In this document: positions 53,064 through 61,709 of the stretch, piece by piece | How the letters are laid out: every line of letters starts with the position of its first letter | How positions within the stretch are numbered: the first letter of the stretch is position 1 | Notes under the pieces: model-generated | The model's database searches: none | Seen by the model: the letters and a program-made list of their open reading frames with translations, nothing else | Told to the model about the DNA's origin: nothing | Made by a program: the position numbers and the translations under genes | Assembly: GCA_029262195.1 (NCBI GenBank) | Contig: JAJCZX010000030.1 | Span: 561,615 to 625,614, forward strand | Length of the DNA stretch: 64,000 nucleotides | DNA from: Gemmatimonadota bacterium | GTDB taxonomy: Bacteria > Gemmatimonadota > Gemmatimonadetes > Gemmatimonadales > GWC2-71-9 | Direction of reading: 5' to 3'

Positions 53064-55511
53064 CTAATCGACTCTTAGCGCGGTTATCGGGTCTACCTTG
53101 GTGACCCTGCTGGCCGGGATAAAGCTTGCGAGCAGTCCGGTAATCCCAAGTGTCACCACGATCAACAGGAAAACCATCGGGTCTTTGGCGTCCACCTGAT
53201 AGAGCACGATTTGCAACGGACCAGTTGCCAGCGCGGCCAGGCCCAGTCCTAGACCAAGGCCAATCGCGGTCTGGATAACCCCTCTTCGCATTACCAGTGA
53301 TATCAAACTTTTGCCCGACGCTCCAAGTGCCAGCCGAACCCCCATTTCATGTCTTCGACTACCGACAGCAAACGACATCACTCCGTAAAGACCCACGGCA
53401 GCCAGGAAGAGAGAAGCAAAGCCGAACGCCATAAACAGTTTCCCGAACACGCTGTAAAACCAGGTATTCTGAGCAATAACGGCAGGCATGCCCATCACCC
53501 TGTAGATGGGCAGGTTTTGGTCAACGCCAGCTACCGCCTGGCGCACCTGAGGGGCGAGCGCCATGGGATCTCCAGCTGACGCGCGCAAAGCGAAGTTGAC
53601 CGTGTTACCTACTCCCGTTTGCGCGATGGGAATATAGTAGCCCATCGGATTACCCTGGTTATTTCCGATTCCTTCCATGTATAGGTCCGGGACAACCCCC
53701 ACGATAGTAAACCAGGCGTCTGGACGGCTTCCCTCCGACAGAATGTTGCCTATGCGAATCTTGAATCGCCGCCCGATCGCTTCGCCTTCAGGAATCAGAT
53801 TCCTCACAAAACTTTCATTGACCACCGCAACAGGCGGCATATCTGCCCGGTCGGACACTTCAAATGCGCGGCCCTGGAGAATCGGCACCTCAAATGTGTT
53901 GAAGTATCCAGCAGTAACAATCCCCTCGTGGGGCGTTGGGAAGTCATTCTCGTCGGGATATGTCACTCCGTCAATTTCAATTGGCAAAGTTCCGTTGCCC
54001 GACGCCGGCAAACCGTCTGAAAGGGTGGCGTTAGCCACTCCGGGTACTGCCGCCAGTCGCGGCAACAACTCCTCATAAAAAGCAACCCGGTCAGCAACCT
54101 CAGGATAGTCGCCTCCGGGAAGATTCAGGCGACCCGTAATGACGGTTTCCGTAGCGAACGGCATCGGGATGTTACGCAACTGAGTCACACTTTTTATCAT
54201 CAGGCCCGAAGCCACCAGCAATCCACACGAAACAGCAATTTCGCCCACCACGAGAACCCCGCTTAAACGACCCATACGGAAACTCGAAGAACCGCGCCCC
54301 TCGTCCTTTAAAACTTCCCCTATATCAGTATTGCTTGCCTTGAGTGCTGGAGCTAACCCGGAAGCCAGCGCGGCGAAAACTGTCATTCCGATTACAAACG
54401 TCACCACGTTGGAATCGATTTCGAACACCATCCAGGCTGGAGGAGGAGATACCTGGAGGGCGTTGTTGAACCATGCCACTCCGGCATAACCGATGCCGAC
54501 TCCGATCGCACTCCCGACCAGCGCCAGAGTCAAAGTTTCGGCCATGAGCTGCCGAACCACCTGCATCCTTCCAGCTCCGAGTGCCGTGCGAACAGCTACT
54601 TCCCTGGTGCGGCCAGCCGAACGCGCCAGCAACAAATTGGCAACGTTGGCGCACGCTATCAAAAGTACGCCGATTACTGCACCCAACATTGTGAACAGCA
54701 GGCCAAAAATTTCAGGACCCATATCGAGTTTTACATATGAGTCGACAGTACCGGAAAGATTTTCGTTTGTCTCCGGGAACTCCACCGCAAGTCGGTCTGC
54801 AAGGGTCGCAATCTGGGCGGCTGCGGCGTCCATCGAAACACCGTCGCGTAACCTGCCAAGGATACGGTATTGGGGGGACTGTTCCCTGTTGACGTTAAAG
54901 TCCATGGTTTCCGGGACCCACATCAATTGCCGATCGGGAAACGCGAATCCATCCGGCATGACTCCGACAATCGTTGACGTTTCACCATTCAACCGAACCG
55001 TTGTGCCCACAACATCTTCCTCTCCGCCAAACTGCTCCTGCCACGCTTCCCAGGAAAGCAACGCCACTCTCGGCGCGCCGACTTCATTGTCCCCGGGAAA
55101 GAACCGCCGTCCGAACGCAGGCGAAACCCGCAACACATCGAAAAGCGATGCTTCAATGGCGGCTCCCTCGTAACGGACCGCGCTACCTTCAGAATCAACA
55201 ATATTGATTGCTCGGCCCGAGTATGCGGCCAACGCCTCAAACGAGGTCTGCTGTTCCAAATAGGACCTGTAATCGAGCAAGGAGACGCCGGTGGGCTGCG
55301 CGTTGTTGGCCATGTCGACGCGAGCCACAGACACTATCCGATCAGAGTCTTCATACGGTAGCCCGTCGAGTAAGGCTCCGTTTACGATCGAAAAAACTGT
55401 TGTCGTGAGCCCGATTCCGAGGGCGAACGTGACAACGGCGATACCTGACATCAACGGGTTTTTAAACAGCATTCGGAACCCGAAACGAAGATCTCTGATT
55501 ATTGCGCTCAT
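53064..55511 (-). CDS. ADOP-type ABC permease (MacB/FtsX-like)
   Basis: An 815-residue membrane protein with the tandem MacB-periplasmic/FtsX architecture. A TM near 20-42 with ALGIGLTTTVFSIVNGALL is followed by a periplasmic domain, three TMs with ANVANLLLARSAGRTREVAVR, a second periplasmic domain and three C-terminal TMs with MGVRLALGASGKS. It lacks the N-terminal prefix domain of the neighbour at 56059. ATG 55511 has GGAGAG upstream. No ATPase is adjacent. It is head-to-head with the PadR/ADOP pair and converges on the hybrid kinase 2 bp away. Confidence 0.92.
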   Translation of the reverse strand: MSAIIRDLRFGFRMLFKNPLMSGIAVVTFALGIGLTTTVFSIVNGALLDGLPYEDSDRIVSVARVDMANNAQPTGVSLLDYRSYLEQQTSFEALAAYSGRAINIVDSEGSAVRYEGAAIEASLFDVLRVSPAFGRRFFPGDNEVGAPRVALLSWEAWQEQFGGEEDVVGTTVRLNGETSTIVGVMPDGFAFPDRQLMWVPETMDFNVNREQSPQYRILGRLRDGVSMDAAAAQIATLADRLAVEFPETNENLSGTVDSYVKLDMGPEIFGLLFTMLGAVIGVLLIACANVANLLLARSAGRTREVAVRTALGAGRMQVVRQLMAETLTLALVGSAIGVGIGYAGVAWFNNALQVSPPPAWMVFEIDSNVVTFVIGMTVFAALASGLAPALKASNTDIGEVLKDEGRGSSSFRMGRLSGVLVVGEIAVSCGLLVASGLMIKSVTQLRNIPMPFATETVITGRLNLPGGDYPEVADRVAFYEELLPRLAAVPGVANATLSDGLPASGNGTLPIEIDGVTYPDENDFPTPHEGIVTAGYFNTFEVPILQGRAFEVSDRADMPPVAVVNESFVRNLIPEGEAIGRRFKIRIGNILSEGSRPDAWFTIVGVVPDLYMEGIGNNQGNPMGYYIPIAQTGVGNTVNFALRASAGDPMALAPQVRQAVAGVDQNLPIYRVMGMPAVIAQNTWFYSVFGKLFMAFGFASLFLAAVGLYGVMSFAVGSRRHEMGVRLALGASGKSLISLVMRRGVIQTAIGLGLGLGLAALATGPLQIVLYQVDAKDPMVFLLIVVTLGITGLLASFIPASRVTKVDPITALRVD

Positions 55512-55639
55512 TATTGGTCTCTCCAGGTGACGCCAACCTTACGAGGCCCGGTTTCCTCAGGTTTCGCATCGGCATTCCCAGGTTTCACACCACTGATCCA
55601 AACTATACGTGGACAGACTAAAACAACTTAACCCAATGC

Positions 55640-55694
55640 TAGCCAACAACTTACAGCATATTTTTTGGCTACATAGATAGCGAAACTTTATAAG
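55640..55694 (+). promoter_or_regulatory. Candidate padR promoter with overlapping inverted repeat
   Basis: TTGGCT (55665-55670), a 17-bp spacer and TTATAA (55688-55693) lie before padR. The -35 box is part of an inverted repeat TAGCCAA (55640-55646)/TTGGCTA (55665-55671), a good position for PadR autorepression in this divergent spacer. Confidence 0.45.
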
Positions 55695-55739
55695 ACATAC
55701 ACCGTAGGGTAACGGGAAACCACCACCCCACAGGCCGAA

Positions 55740-56066
55740 ATGACAGGAAGACAAAAAAACCTTTCCATCCCCGCGATCAGTGTTCTCGCAGCGGTTTCGA
55801 GAGGGAGCCGTTATGGATTCGAAATCATGGAAAAAACCGGGCTTGCCAGCGGTACGGTCTACCCCATCCTGGGACGCCTAACCGAGAGCGGGTTCGTTAC
55901 ATCTCGTTGGGAACGCTATGACTCGGCTCGGAGCGCCAGGCGACCGGCACGAAAGTACTACGCCACGACGGACGTCGGGGAGGCGGAGCTTGAGAAAACC
56001 ATTGATTTCGTCCAGAACCTGGGCGGTTTCATTGCACCTCAACAGAGCGCGGACGACAATGGATGA
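55740..56066 (+). CDS. PadR-family transcriptional regulator
   Basis: A 108-residue winged-helix regulator: ISVLAAVSRGSRYGFEIMEKTGLASGTVYPILGRLTESGFV in part, with SGTVYPILGRLE-like recognition helix and the wing ARKYYATTDVGEAEL. It overlaps the ADOP permease start by 8 bp, so the two are co-expressed, as in many PadR-ADOP pairs. The inverted repeat upstream of it is the likely self-operator. Confidence 0.93.
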   Translation: MTGRQKNLSIPAISVLAAVSRGSRYGFEIMEKTGLASGTVYPILGRLTESGFVTSRWERYDSARSARRPARKYYATTDVGEAELEKTIDFVQNLGGFIAPQQSADDNG

Positions 56067-58782
56067 GCCGGTACCAACGCGATTTGTCCCGAAGATGATC
56101 GTGAAATTGAGCAGCCTCATGCTCCGACTCTCCTCGGGTCTCATCCCACCCACAAAACGCCCCGAGTTTATGTCCGAATGGGACGGAGAGATCTGGCATC
56201 AATTGAACGCGGACGTAAACCGGGGCCGTGAAATCCAGACTGCAATAGCCGTGTTTCGCTATTCGCTTGGTTCGATTTTCCACGCCCTCTGGCTGAAAAA
56301 AAAACACTCCAGAAAGAAAGTCGGTTCGATGGACACTGCCCTTCAGGATTTCAAGCACGCCTTTCGCCGGTTGGTAAAAACACCATCCTTCACATTGTTG
56401 GCGCTTGCCATCATTGGGCTGGGAATAGGGTCTAACACAGCAATTTTCAGTATCGTCAACGCGGTTCTGTTCAGACCGCTTCCATATGACCAACCCCACG
56501 AAGTCGTAAGGGTTTTTACCACCGAGCGTGCCAGCGATAAGCCTGCCGCTGTTTCCAATCCCGATTTCAGGGATTTTCGGAACCGCACAGATCTTTTCAA
56601 AGGTGCGTCACTGACGAGCGGCGCGGTGGTTAGTATCACCGGATCAGGAGAAACCGAAGCTGTCTTCGTGGAACATGTGTCCACGAACTTCTTCGAACTC
56701 ATGGGCCTTGCCACATCTCAAGGACGCGGATTCGCAGCAGAGGAAGATCTGGCAGGCTCAGAACCAGTCGCCATCATTAGCCATGAGGGGTGGCAGCGAC
56801 GTATGGGCAGTAGGCCAGATATCATCGGCTCAAGTATCGAGATTAATGGACGGGCAGTTACGATAGTCGGGGTTGGCCCCAAGAACTTCCACGGTACCCT
56901 GATGGGTTTCACCTCTGAACTATGGATCCCCTGGGGGAGCGCCATGCAACTCGACGCGACAATTCGCGGCCAGCTGGACAACCGCATCGCTCGGGGAATG
57001 TTTATGGTTGGTCGCCTGCAGGACGGGGTAACTGTCGAGCAGGCAGCCAATGCGTTAGAGATCATGGCTGCCGAGCTTGCAACCCTCTATCCGGAATCAA
57101 ACGAAGATCGATCGGTCATCGTGATGTCCGCCAACGATGTTCGAATTCACCCATTCATCGACGCCAAACTATACCCCATAGCTTCCCTGCTAATGGGAGT
57201 TGTCGGTTTGGTTCTACTCGTGGCTTGTACCAACCTGGCCAATTTGTTGCTGGTGCGCGCGGGGGCTCGAACGCGAGAGATGGCTGTTCGAGCAGCCATC
57301 GGAGCGACCAGAGGTAGGCTTGTGAGACACGTGCTTGCCGAGAGCATTATTCTCGGCGCCGGTGGAGGGCTGGTCGGCCTGGCATTGGCCCGTGTAACAA
57401 GCGTCCTGATACTCTCATTCAAACCTCCGATTCCCTTTCCAATCGCGTTGGACCTGAGCATGGACGGACGAGTCATGGCATTCACATTGGCCCTGGCTGT
57501 GCTGACCGGTATTCTTTTCGGCCTGATTCCCGCGCTACGGGCATCCCGTCCAGAGCTTGTCCCGGCACTCAAGGCCGAGGGGTCGTCGGCGTCAATGTCA
57601 TCGAAAAAATTATCGTTGCGAAACTTGCTCGTTGTGTCTCAGGTGTCCCTGTCAATGATCCTGCTGACCGTAGCCGCCCTGTTCGTTCGCGCGCTGGGCA
57701 ACGCGCAGGCAACTGACCCGGGGTTCGAAACGCGAAGGGCCGCAGTGGCCATGTTCGACATGGAACTGGCTGGCTATCAAGAAGCTGACGCCCTTCTCTC
57801 ACTCAACGAACTCGTTCGTCAGGTAGCAGCAAACCCGGCGGTGGAAGCGGTTGGGCTGACCGATCGAGTACCACTGGGGGCAAGCCTACAGACCCGAACG
57901 ATTCGAGTGGACGACTTTCAGAACGAAAACGGCGAACCATACGCCACGGTTGATTTCTCCCGCGCGAGCGCGGGGTACTTCGAGGCTCTAGATATTCCAA
58001 TTCTGAGGGGACGCAACTTCGAAGATACCGACGTCGCCGGTGGCCCGCCGGTGGCTATCGTATCACAGGCGATGGCATTGAAGTTCTGGGGCACAGAAGA
58101 TGTCCTGGGCGAGAGCCTGGTGTTCGGGAGAACCGGCACGGTTGGCGTCCAAATCGTTGGCGTAGCCAAAGACACCAAGGTCAGGACGCTCGGCGAACAG
58201 CCACGGCCCTACCTGTATGCGCCAATTACTCAGGATCAAGAACGCTTCGTTACCGTGATTGCTCGCACCACCGGGGATCCGGCGCAGATACCGGAGGTAC
58301 TTCGGCGAGAAATACGCCGATTGAACCCGAGGATACCCGTGTTGCAGGCGACGACAATGGAGGGCTACCTGGCTTTTTCACTTTTTGCACCGCGGATGGG
58401 AGCGATGCTTCTTTCCGCTTTCGGAGCGTTGGCAATCGTATTGGCTGGGATAGGTCTCTACGGAGTTGTGGCGACGACCGTAAATCAACGATCGAGAGAA
58501 GTTGGTATTCGCGTTGCTCTTGGGGCAAAACGTAATCATGTCGTGGCAACCGTGGTGCGCGAAGCCCTCTGGCTCGTCCTGATCGGTTCCACCCTGGGAA
58601 CAACGCTCGGTATCGCGGCGGCTTTTTCCTTGAAGGGCGCTCTACACGGGGTCTCGCCTACAGACGTGCGGGCCCTGACAGGGGTGGTGGCCGTTCTGAT
58701 GTTGGTCGCGACTGTTGCCAGTGGAATTCCAGCCCGACGAGCTGTTCGCCTGGATCCGGTCGTTGCGCTACGAAGTGACTAG
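56059..58782 (+). CDS. ADOP-type ABC permease with N-terminal prefix domain
   Basis: A 907-residue permease. ATG 56059 overlaps the padR stop. Residues 1-90 form the soluble prefix domain seen in PadR-linked ADOPs (RPEFMSEWDGEIWHQL). The MacB/FtsX core begins near FKHAFRRLVKTPSF, with ALAIIGLGIGSNTAIFSIVN, TNLANLLLVRAGARTREMAVR and EVGIRVALGAKRNHV. It is divergent from the permease at 53064. The substrate is unknown; ADOP proteins are believed to need a separate MacB-type ATPase. Confidence 0.92.
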   Translation: MDEPVPTRFVPKMIVKLSSLMLRLSSGLIPPTKRPEFMSEWDGEIWHQLNADVNRGREIQTAIAVFRYSLGSIFHALWLKKKHSRKKVGSMDTALQDFKHAFRRLVKTPSFTLLALAIIGLGIGSNTAIFSIVNAVLFRPLPYDQPHEVVRVFTTERASDKPAAVSNPDFRDFRNRTDLFKGASLTSGAVVSITGSGETEAVFVEHVSTNFFELMGLATSQGRGFAAEEDLAGSEPVAIISHEGWQRRMGSRPDIIGSSIEINGRAVTIVGVGPKNFHGTLMGFTSELWIPWGSAMQLDATIRGQLDNRIARGMFMVGRLQDGVTVEQAANALEIMAAELATLYPESNEDRSVIVMSANDVRIHPFIDAKLYPIASLLMGVVGLVLLVACTNLANLLLVRAGARTREMAVRAAIGATRGRLVRHVLAESIILGAGGGLVGLALARVTSVLILSFKPPIPFPIALDLSMDGRVMAFTLALAVLTGILFGLIPALRASRPELVPALKAEGSSASMSSKKLSLRNLLVVSQVSLSMILLTVAALFVRALGNAQATDPGFETRRAAVAMFDMELAGYQEADALLSLNELVRQVAANPAVEAVGLTDRVPLGASLQTRTIRVDDFQNENGEPYATVDFSRASAGYFEALDIPILRGRNFEDTDVAGGPPVAIVSQAMALKFWGTEDVLGESLVFGRTGTVGVQIVGVAKDTKVRTLGEQPRPYLYAPITQDQERFVTVIARTTGDPAQIPEVLRREIRRLNPRIPVLQATTMEGYLAFSLFAPRMGAMLLSAFGALAIVLAGIGLYGVVATTVNQRSREVGIRVALGAKRNHVVATVVREALWLVLIGSTLGTTLGIAAAFSLKGALHGVSPTDVRALTGVVAVLMLVATVASGIPARRAVRLDPVVALRSD

Positions 58783-58815
58783 CGTCTGGTACGGAAGGAG
58801 GAATTATATTCGGGT

Positions 58816-59613
58816 ATGCCATTTCTCCGGACCATCCAAAAAAAAGATAGTTTTGCCGAACACGCAGAGGGGTTTCCGTTTTCCCTCCCGATTTTTGCGA
58901 GACTCGACGAAATGGACCTCTCACGGAGCGTCACCTTCTTCGTGGGTGAGAATGGGTCGGGCAAGTCCACCCTTCTCGAAGCCATTGGAGTTGCGTTAGG
59001 AGCGATTGTGGTGGGGAGCGAGAGCACGCAGGTTGACGCCTCGCTTGAACCTGCACGTGCCCTTGCGAGACACCTCCAGATAGCAAGAGACAAAAACCCA
59101 AACCGCGGATTCCTTTTTCGCGCCGAGGATTTTTTTGGATTCGTCAAAGGCGTGAAGCAGAGTATGGGCGAATTCGAGGAACTGGAAGCCCACTACGACA
59201 GGACCCTCACGGGTTACGGGCGGGATCTCGCCATGGGAGTCGCCAGAAAGAGCCGCCACGGCCTTTCGTCACGCTACGGAGAAAACCCGCACGCCTTTTC
59301 GCACGGAGAGAGTTTTTTGAATCTCTTCGAGTCTCGCCTCGTCCCCGACGGCCTTTACCTCCTCGACGAGCCCGAAACCCCGCTTTCTCCGTTGCGCCAG
59401 CTTTCCTTCCTTTCATTGGTGAAGGAAATGACCGAACGCGGCTGCCAATTTATCATCGCCACACACTCCCCTATAATCATGGCGTTCCCCGAAGCCAGGA
59501 TTTTGAATTTTGACCACAGTCCTCCGTTGGCCATCAAATACGAGGACGTTGAGCACGTATCTCTCACAAAGGCCTTCCTAAACGATCCGGAGGGGTTCCT
59601 GCGGCGACTCTAA
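58816..59613 (+). CDS. AAA/ABC-type ATPase (COG3910-like)
   Basis: A 265-residue soluble ATPase. Walker A is GENGSGKST (44-52), a signature-like FSHGESFLNLF lies near residue 157, Walker B is LYLLDEPE, and an H-loop region is IIATHSPIIMAFP. It is SMC/RecF-like rather than a transporter subunit, as it lacks a transporter-type Q-loop context. The function is unknown; relatives are often found beside toxin or repair genes. ATG 58816 has GGAGGA some 20 bp upstream, so the site may be weak. Confidence 0.87.
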   Translation: MPFLRTIQKKDSFAEHAEGFPFSLPIFARLDEMDLSRSVTFFVGENGSGKSTLLEAIGVALGAIVVGSESTQVDASLEPARALARHLQIARDKNPNRGFLFRAEDFFGFVKGVKQSMGEFEELEAHYDRTLTGYGRDLAMGVARKSRHGLSSRYGENPHAFSHGESFLNLFESRLVPDGLYLLDEPETPLSPLRQLSFLSLVKEMTERGCQFIIATHSPIIMAFPEARILNFDHSPPLAIKYEDVEHVSLTKAFLNDPEGFLRRL

Positions 59614-59772
59614 AACCTGACAGTTCGACTGGCTTCCGCGACCATTGGCCCGAAGGAACAGAATCCAGGTTATGGATGGTGAGGCTTCGGTCCTGGCTGG
59701 CACCGGGCAACAGGGTAACTAGGATTACTCTCCCCGGCTAGGCCCGCCACCCCTCAAGCGGGGCTTTCCCAG
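59614..59772 (+). other. Structured spacer upstream of guaA, with terminator-like hairpin
   Basis: A 213-bp non-coding spacer. AACCTG (59614-59619) pairs with CAGGTT (59666-59671) around smaller stems (TTCG/CGAA, TGG/CCA). AGGC-TTCG-G(T)CCT and CCTG/CAGG stems follow. GCCCGC/GCGGGGC (59742-59764) then ends in CTTT. It may be a terminator of the ATPase gene, an RNA element controlling guaA, or a small RNA. No known riboswitch class matched by eye. Confidence 0.4.
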
Positions 59773-59826
59773 ACCAGCGAATCTTGGTAAACTCCGGTGC
59801 ATCAATTCTCAAAAATACGGGAATAA

Positions 59827-61647
59827 ATGCACCACGATACAATCGCTGTTATCGATTTCGGCGGACAATATGCTCATTTAATCGCCAACAAGGTCCGCCG
59901 CCAGGGAGTCCTGGCAGAAATCCGCCAACCCGAAGATCCGATCGATGCTTTTAGCCCCTATAAAGGAATAATCATATCGGGCAGCCCGTCCATGTCATCC
60001 CAGGATGAAGACGCTGGCTACACAAAAGAGATATTCGATCTCGACATCCCGATTCTTGGTTTCTGCTTTGGTCACCAGGAAATAGCCAAACATTACGGCG
60101 GCACCGTGATTGCCGGTGGCAGACAATGGGGTCGAGCTGACCTTCATCTGACTGGTGAACACAGGATTTTTGCAGGCCTGGATTCGGTCGAGCAGGTTTT
60201 TATGAGTCACTACGATTCAGTGGAAACGATCGGCCCCGACTTCGAGGAGTACGGATACACGCCCGAAATCGAAGGTTCTCCAGAACACCGCAACGCCGCG
60301 ATTGGATCGGATGCTCTGAAACGCTACGGTTTCCAGTACCACGCAGAAGTTGACGACACCGTCAACGGCGACAAAATGATCGGCAACTTCGTACTCGACA
60401 TATGTGACTGCACTCCTTCGTGGGACATGATGGCCTTCCTCAAAGAAGAGAAAAAGCGAGTAGCCGCACAGGTGGGCGCCGAATCTGTTTTCCTTCTGGC
60501 ATCAGGCGGCGTCGACTCGACTGTTGCTGCAGTGTTAATCGGGGAAGCCCTAGGCCCCGAGCGGGTGCACCTGCTCCACATCGACAACGGCATGATGCGT
60601 AAGAACGAGAGCCAGAATGTGATCAAGATGTTCGAGCAACTCGGTCTAGGTTCGCATCTCCACTTCGTCGATGCGTCGGACACATTCCTCAGTGCGCTGG
60701 AAGGAGCAGTTGAGCCTGAGAAAAAGCGCGAGATCATCGGCAACACCTTCATTGATGTCTTCAATGCCGAAGCAAAGCGCCTTAACATCGAAAGCCACCT
60801 GCTCGGCCAGGGGACAATTTATCCGGACACCATCGAGACCGGCGGGACGAAACGCGCCGACACGATTAAGACACACCACAACCGCGTTGCGGTAATCGAA
60901 GAGCTTATTCAACAGGGCAAAGTGGTCGAACCGCTGGCAGACCTTTACAAAGTGGAGGTGCGCGAATTAGGAGAGCATCTCGGGATACCTCGCGAGATGC
61001 TGGTCCGACATCCCTTCCCGGGGCCAGGATTAGGAGTTCGCGCTCTCTGCAGCGATGGGGTGCCCGACGAGGAAGGTTTCGCCGATGCTCTAGTCCAACT
61101 CGACCTGATCGGACAAGACTTCGGATTGCATGTCCTTCCCCTCCCGATACGATCAGTTGGTGTAAAGGCAGACCTCCGAGCTTACGAGCACCCAGCCCTG
61201 CTCACGGGTGATGCCCCATGGGACAAGATAATCGACACAGTTTCACTCATTACGACCGAAGTACCCGGTTTTAATCGCTGCATTTGGAATCTTGGTGAGT
61301 CGCGTCCGACATCGGCCAAACCCGTCAAAGCGACGATGACCAAACAGCGACTTGATCTGCTCAGGGAAGCAGACCACATCGTGATGGACGGACTTGCAAG
61401 ACACGGCCTTTATGAGGAAATATGGCAGTGCCCAACCGTTCTTGTGCCTGTTTCATTCGACGAAGAAGACGGCGAGTTGATAGTCATCAGGCCAATTCGC
61501 TCCGAACGGGCCATGACCGCCACTCCGATCAAGCTCCCCGACGGGTTGGTACGGGAATTACGCGGGGCGATCCTCGCCCTCAATGGTGTCTCATCTCTGG
61601 CCCTCGACGTTACTTCAAAACCGCCCGGCACTATCGAGTGGGAATAA
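59827..61647 (+). CDS. guaA: GMP synthase (glutamine-hydrolysing), long form
   Basis: A 606-residue bifunctional enzyme that makes GMP from XMP, ATP and glutamine. The class I amidotransferase domain has Cys80 (GFCFGHQ), His172 and Glu174 (QYHAEV; most relatives have HPE). The PPi-synthetase P-loop is SGGVDS (226-231), with LHIDNGMMRKNE and LLGQGTIYPDTIE in the synthetase and the usual C-terminal SKPPGTIEWE. It is about 80 residues longer than the common 525-residue enzyme, with extra sequence in the synthetase half as in eukaryotic-type GMPS. No guaB is adjacent. Confidence 0.97.
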   Translation: MHHDTIAVIDFGGQYAHLIANKVRRQGVLAEIRQPEDPIDAFSPYKGIIISGSPSMSSQDEDAGYTKEIFDLDIPILGFCFGHQEIAKHYGGTVIAGGRQWGRADLHLTGEHRIFAGLDSVEQVFMSHYDSVETIGPDFEEYGYTPEIEGSPEHRNAAIGSDALKRYGFQYHAEVDDTVNGDKMIGNFVLDICDCTPSWDMMAFLKEEKKRVAAQVGAESVFLLASGGVDSTVAAVLIGEALGPERVHLLHIDNGMMRKNESQNVIKMFEQLGLGSHLHFVDASDTFLSALEGAVEPEKKREIIGNTFIDVFNAEAKRLNIESHLLGQGTIYPDTIETGGTKRADTIKTHHNRVAVIEELIQQGKVVEPLADLYKVEVRELGEHLGIPREMLVRHPFPGPGLGVRALCSDGVPDEEGFADALVQLDLIGQDFGLHVLPLPIRSVGVKADLRAYEHPALLTGDAPWDKIIDTVSLITTEVPGFNRCIWNLGESRPTSAKPVKATMTKQRLDLLREADHIVMDGLARHGLYEEIWQCPTVLVPVSFDEEDGELIVIRPIRSERAMTATPIKLPDGLVRELRGAILALNGVSSLALDVTSKPPGTIEWE

Positions 61648-61709
61648 ACGAACGGGGCGGTCAATGTGATTTGCGACCGCCCCTACTTCAACCGCTAAAG
61701 CAAACCTGG

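Noticed and set aside
54493..55173. 226-codon open frame on the + strand
   Set aside because: Antisense to the ADOP permease; a Ser/Thr/Pro-rich shadow without a ribosome site.
59614..59772. SRP RNA, RNase P, tmRNA, purine, ykkC, fluoride or ZTP riboswitch before guaA
   Set aside because: The conserved core sequences of these classes were not matched, so only an unclassified structured spacer is reported.
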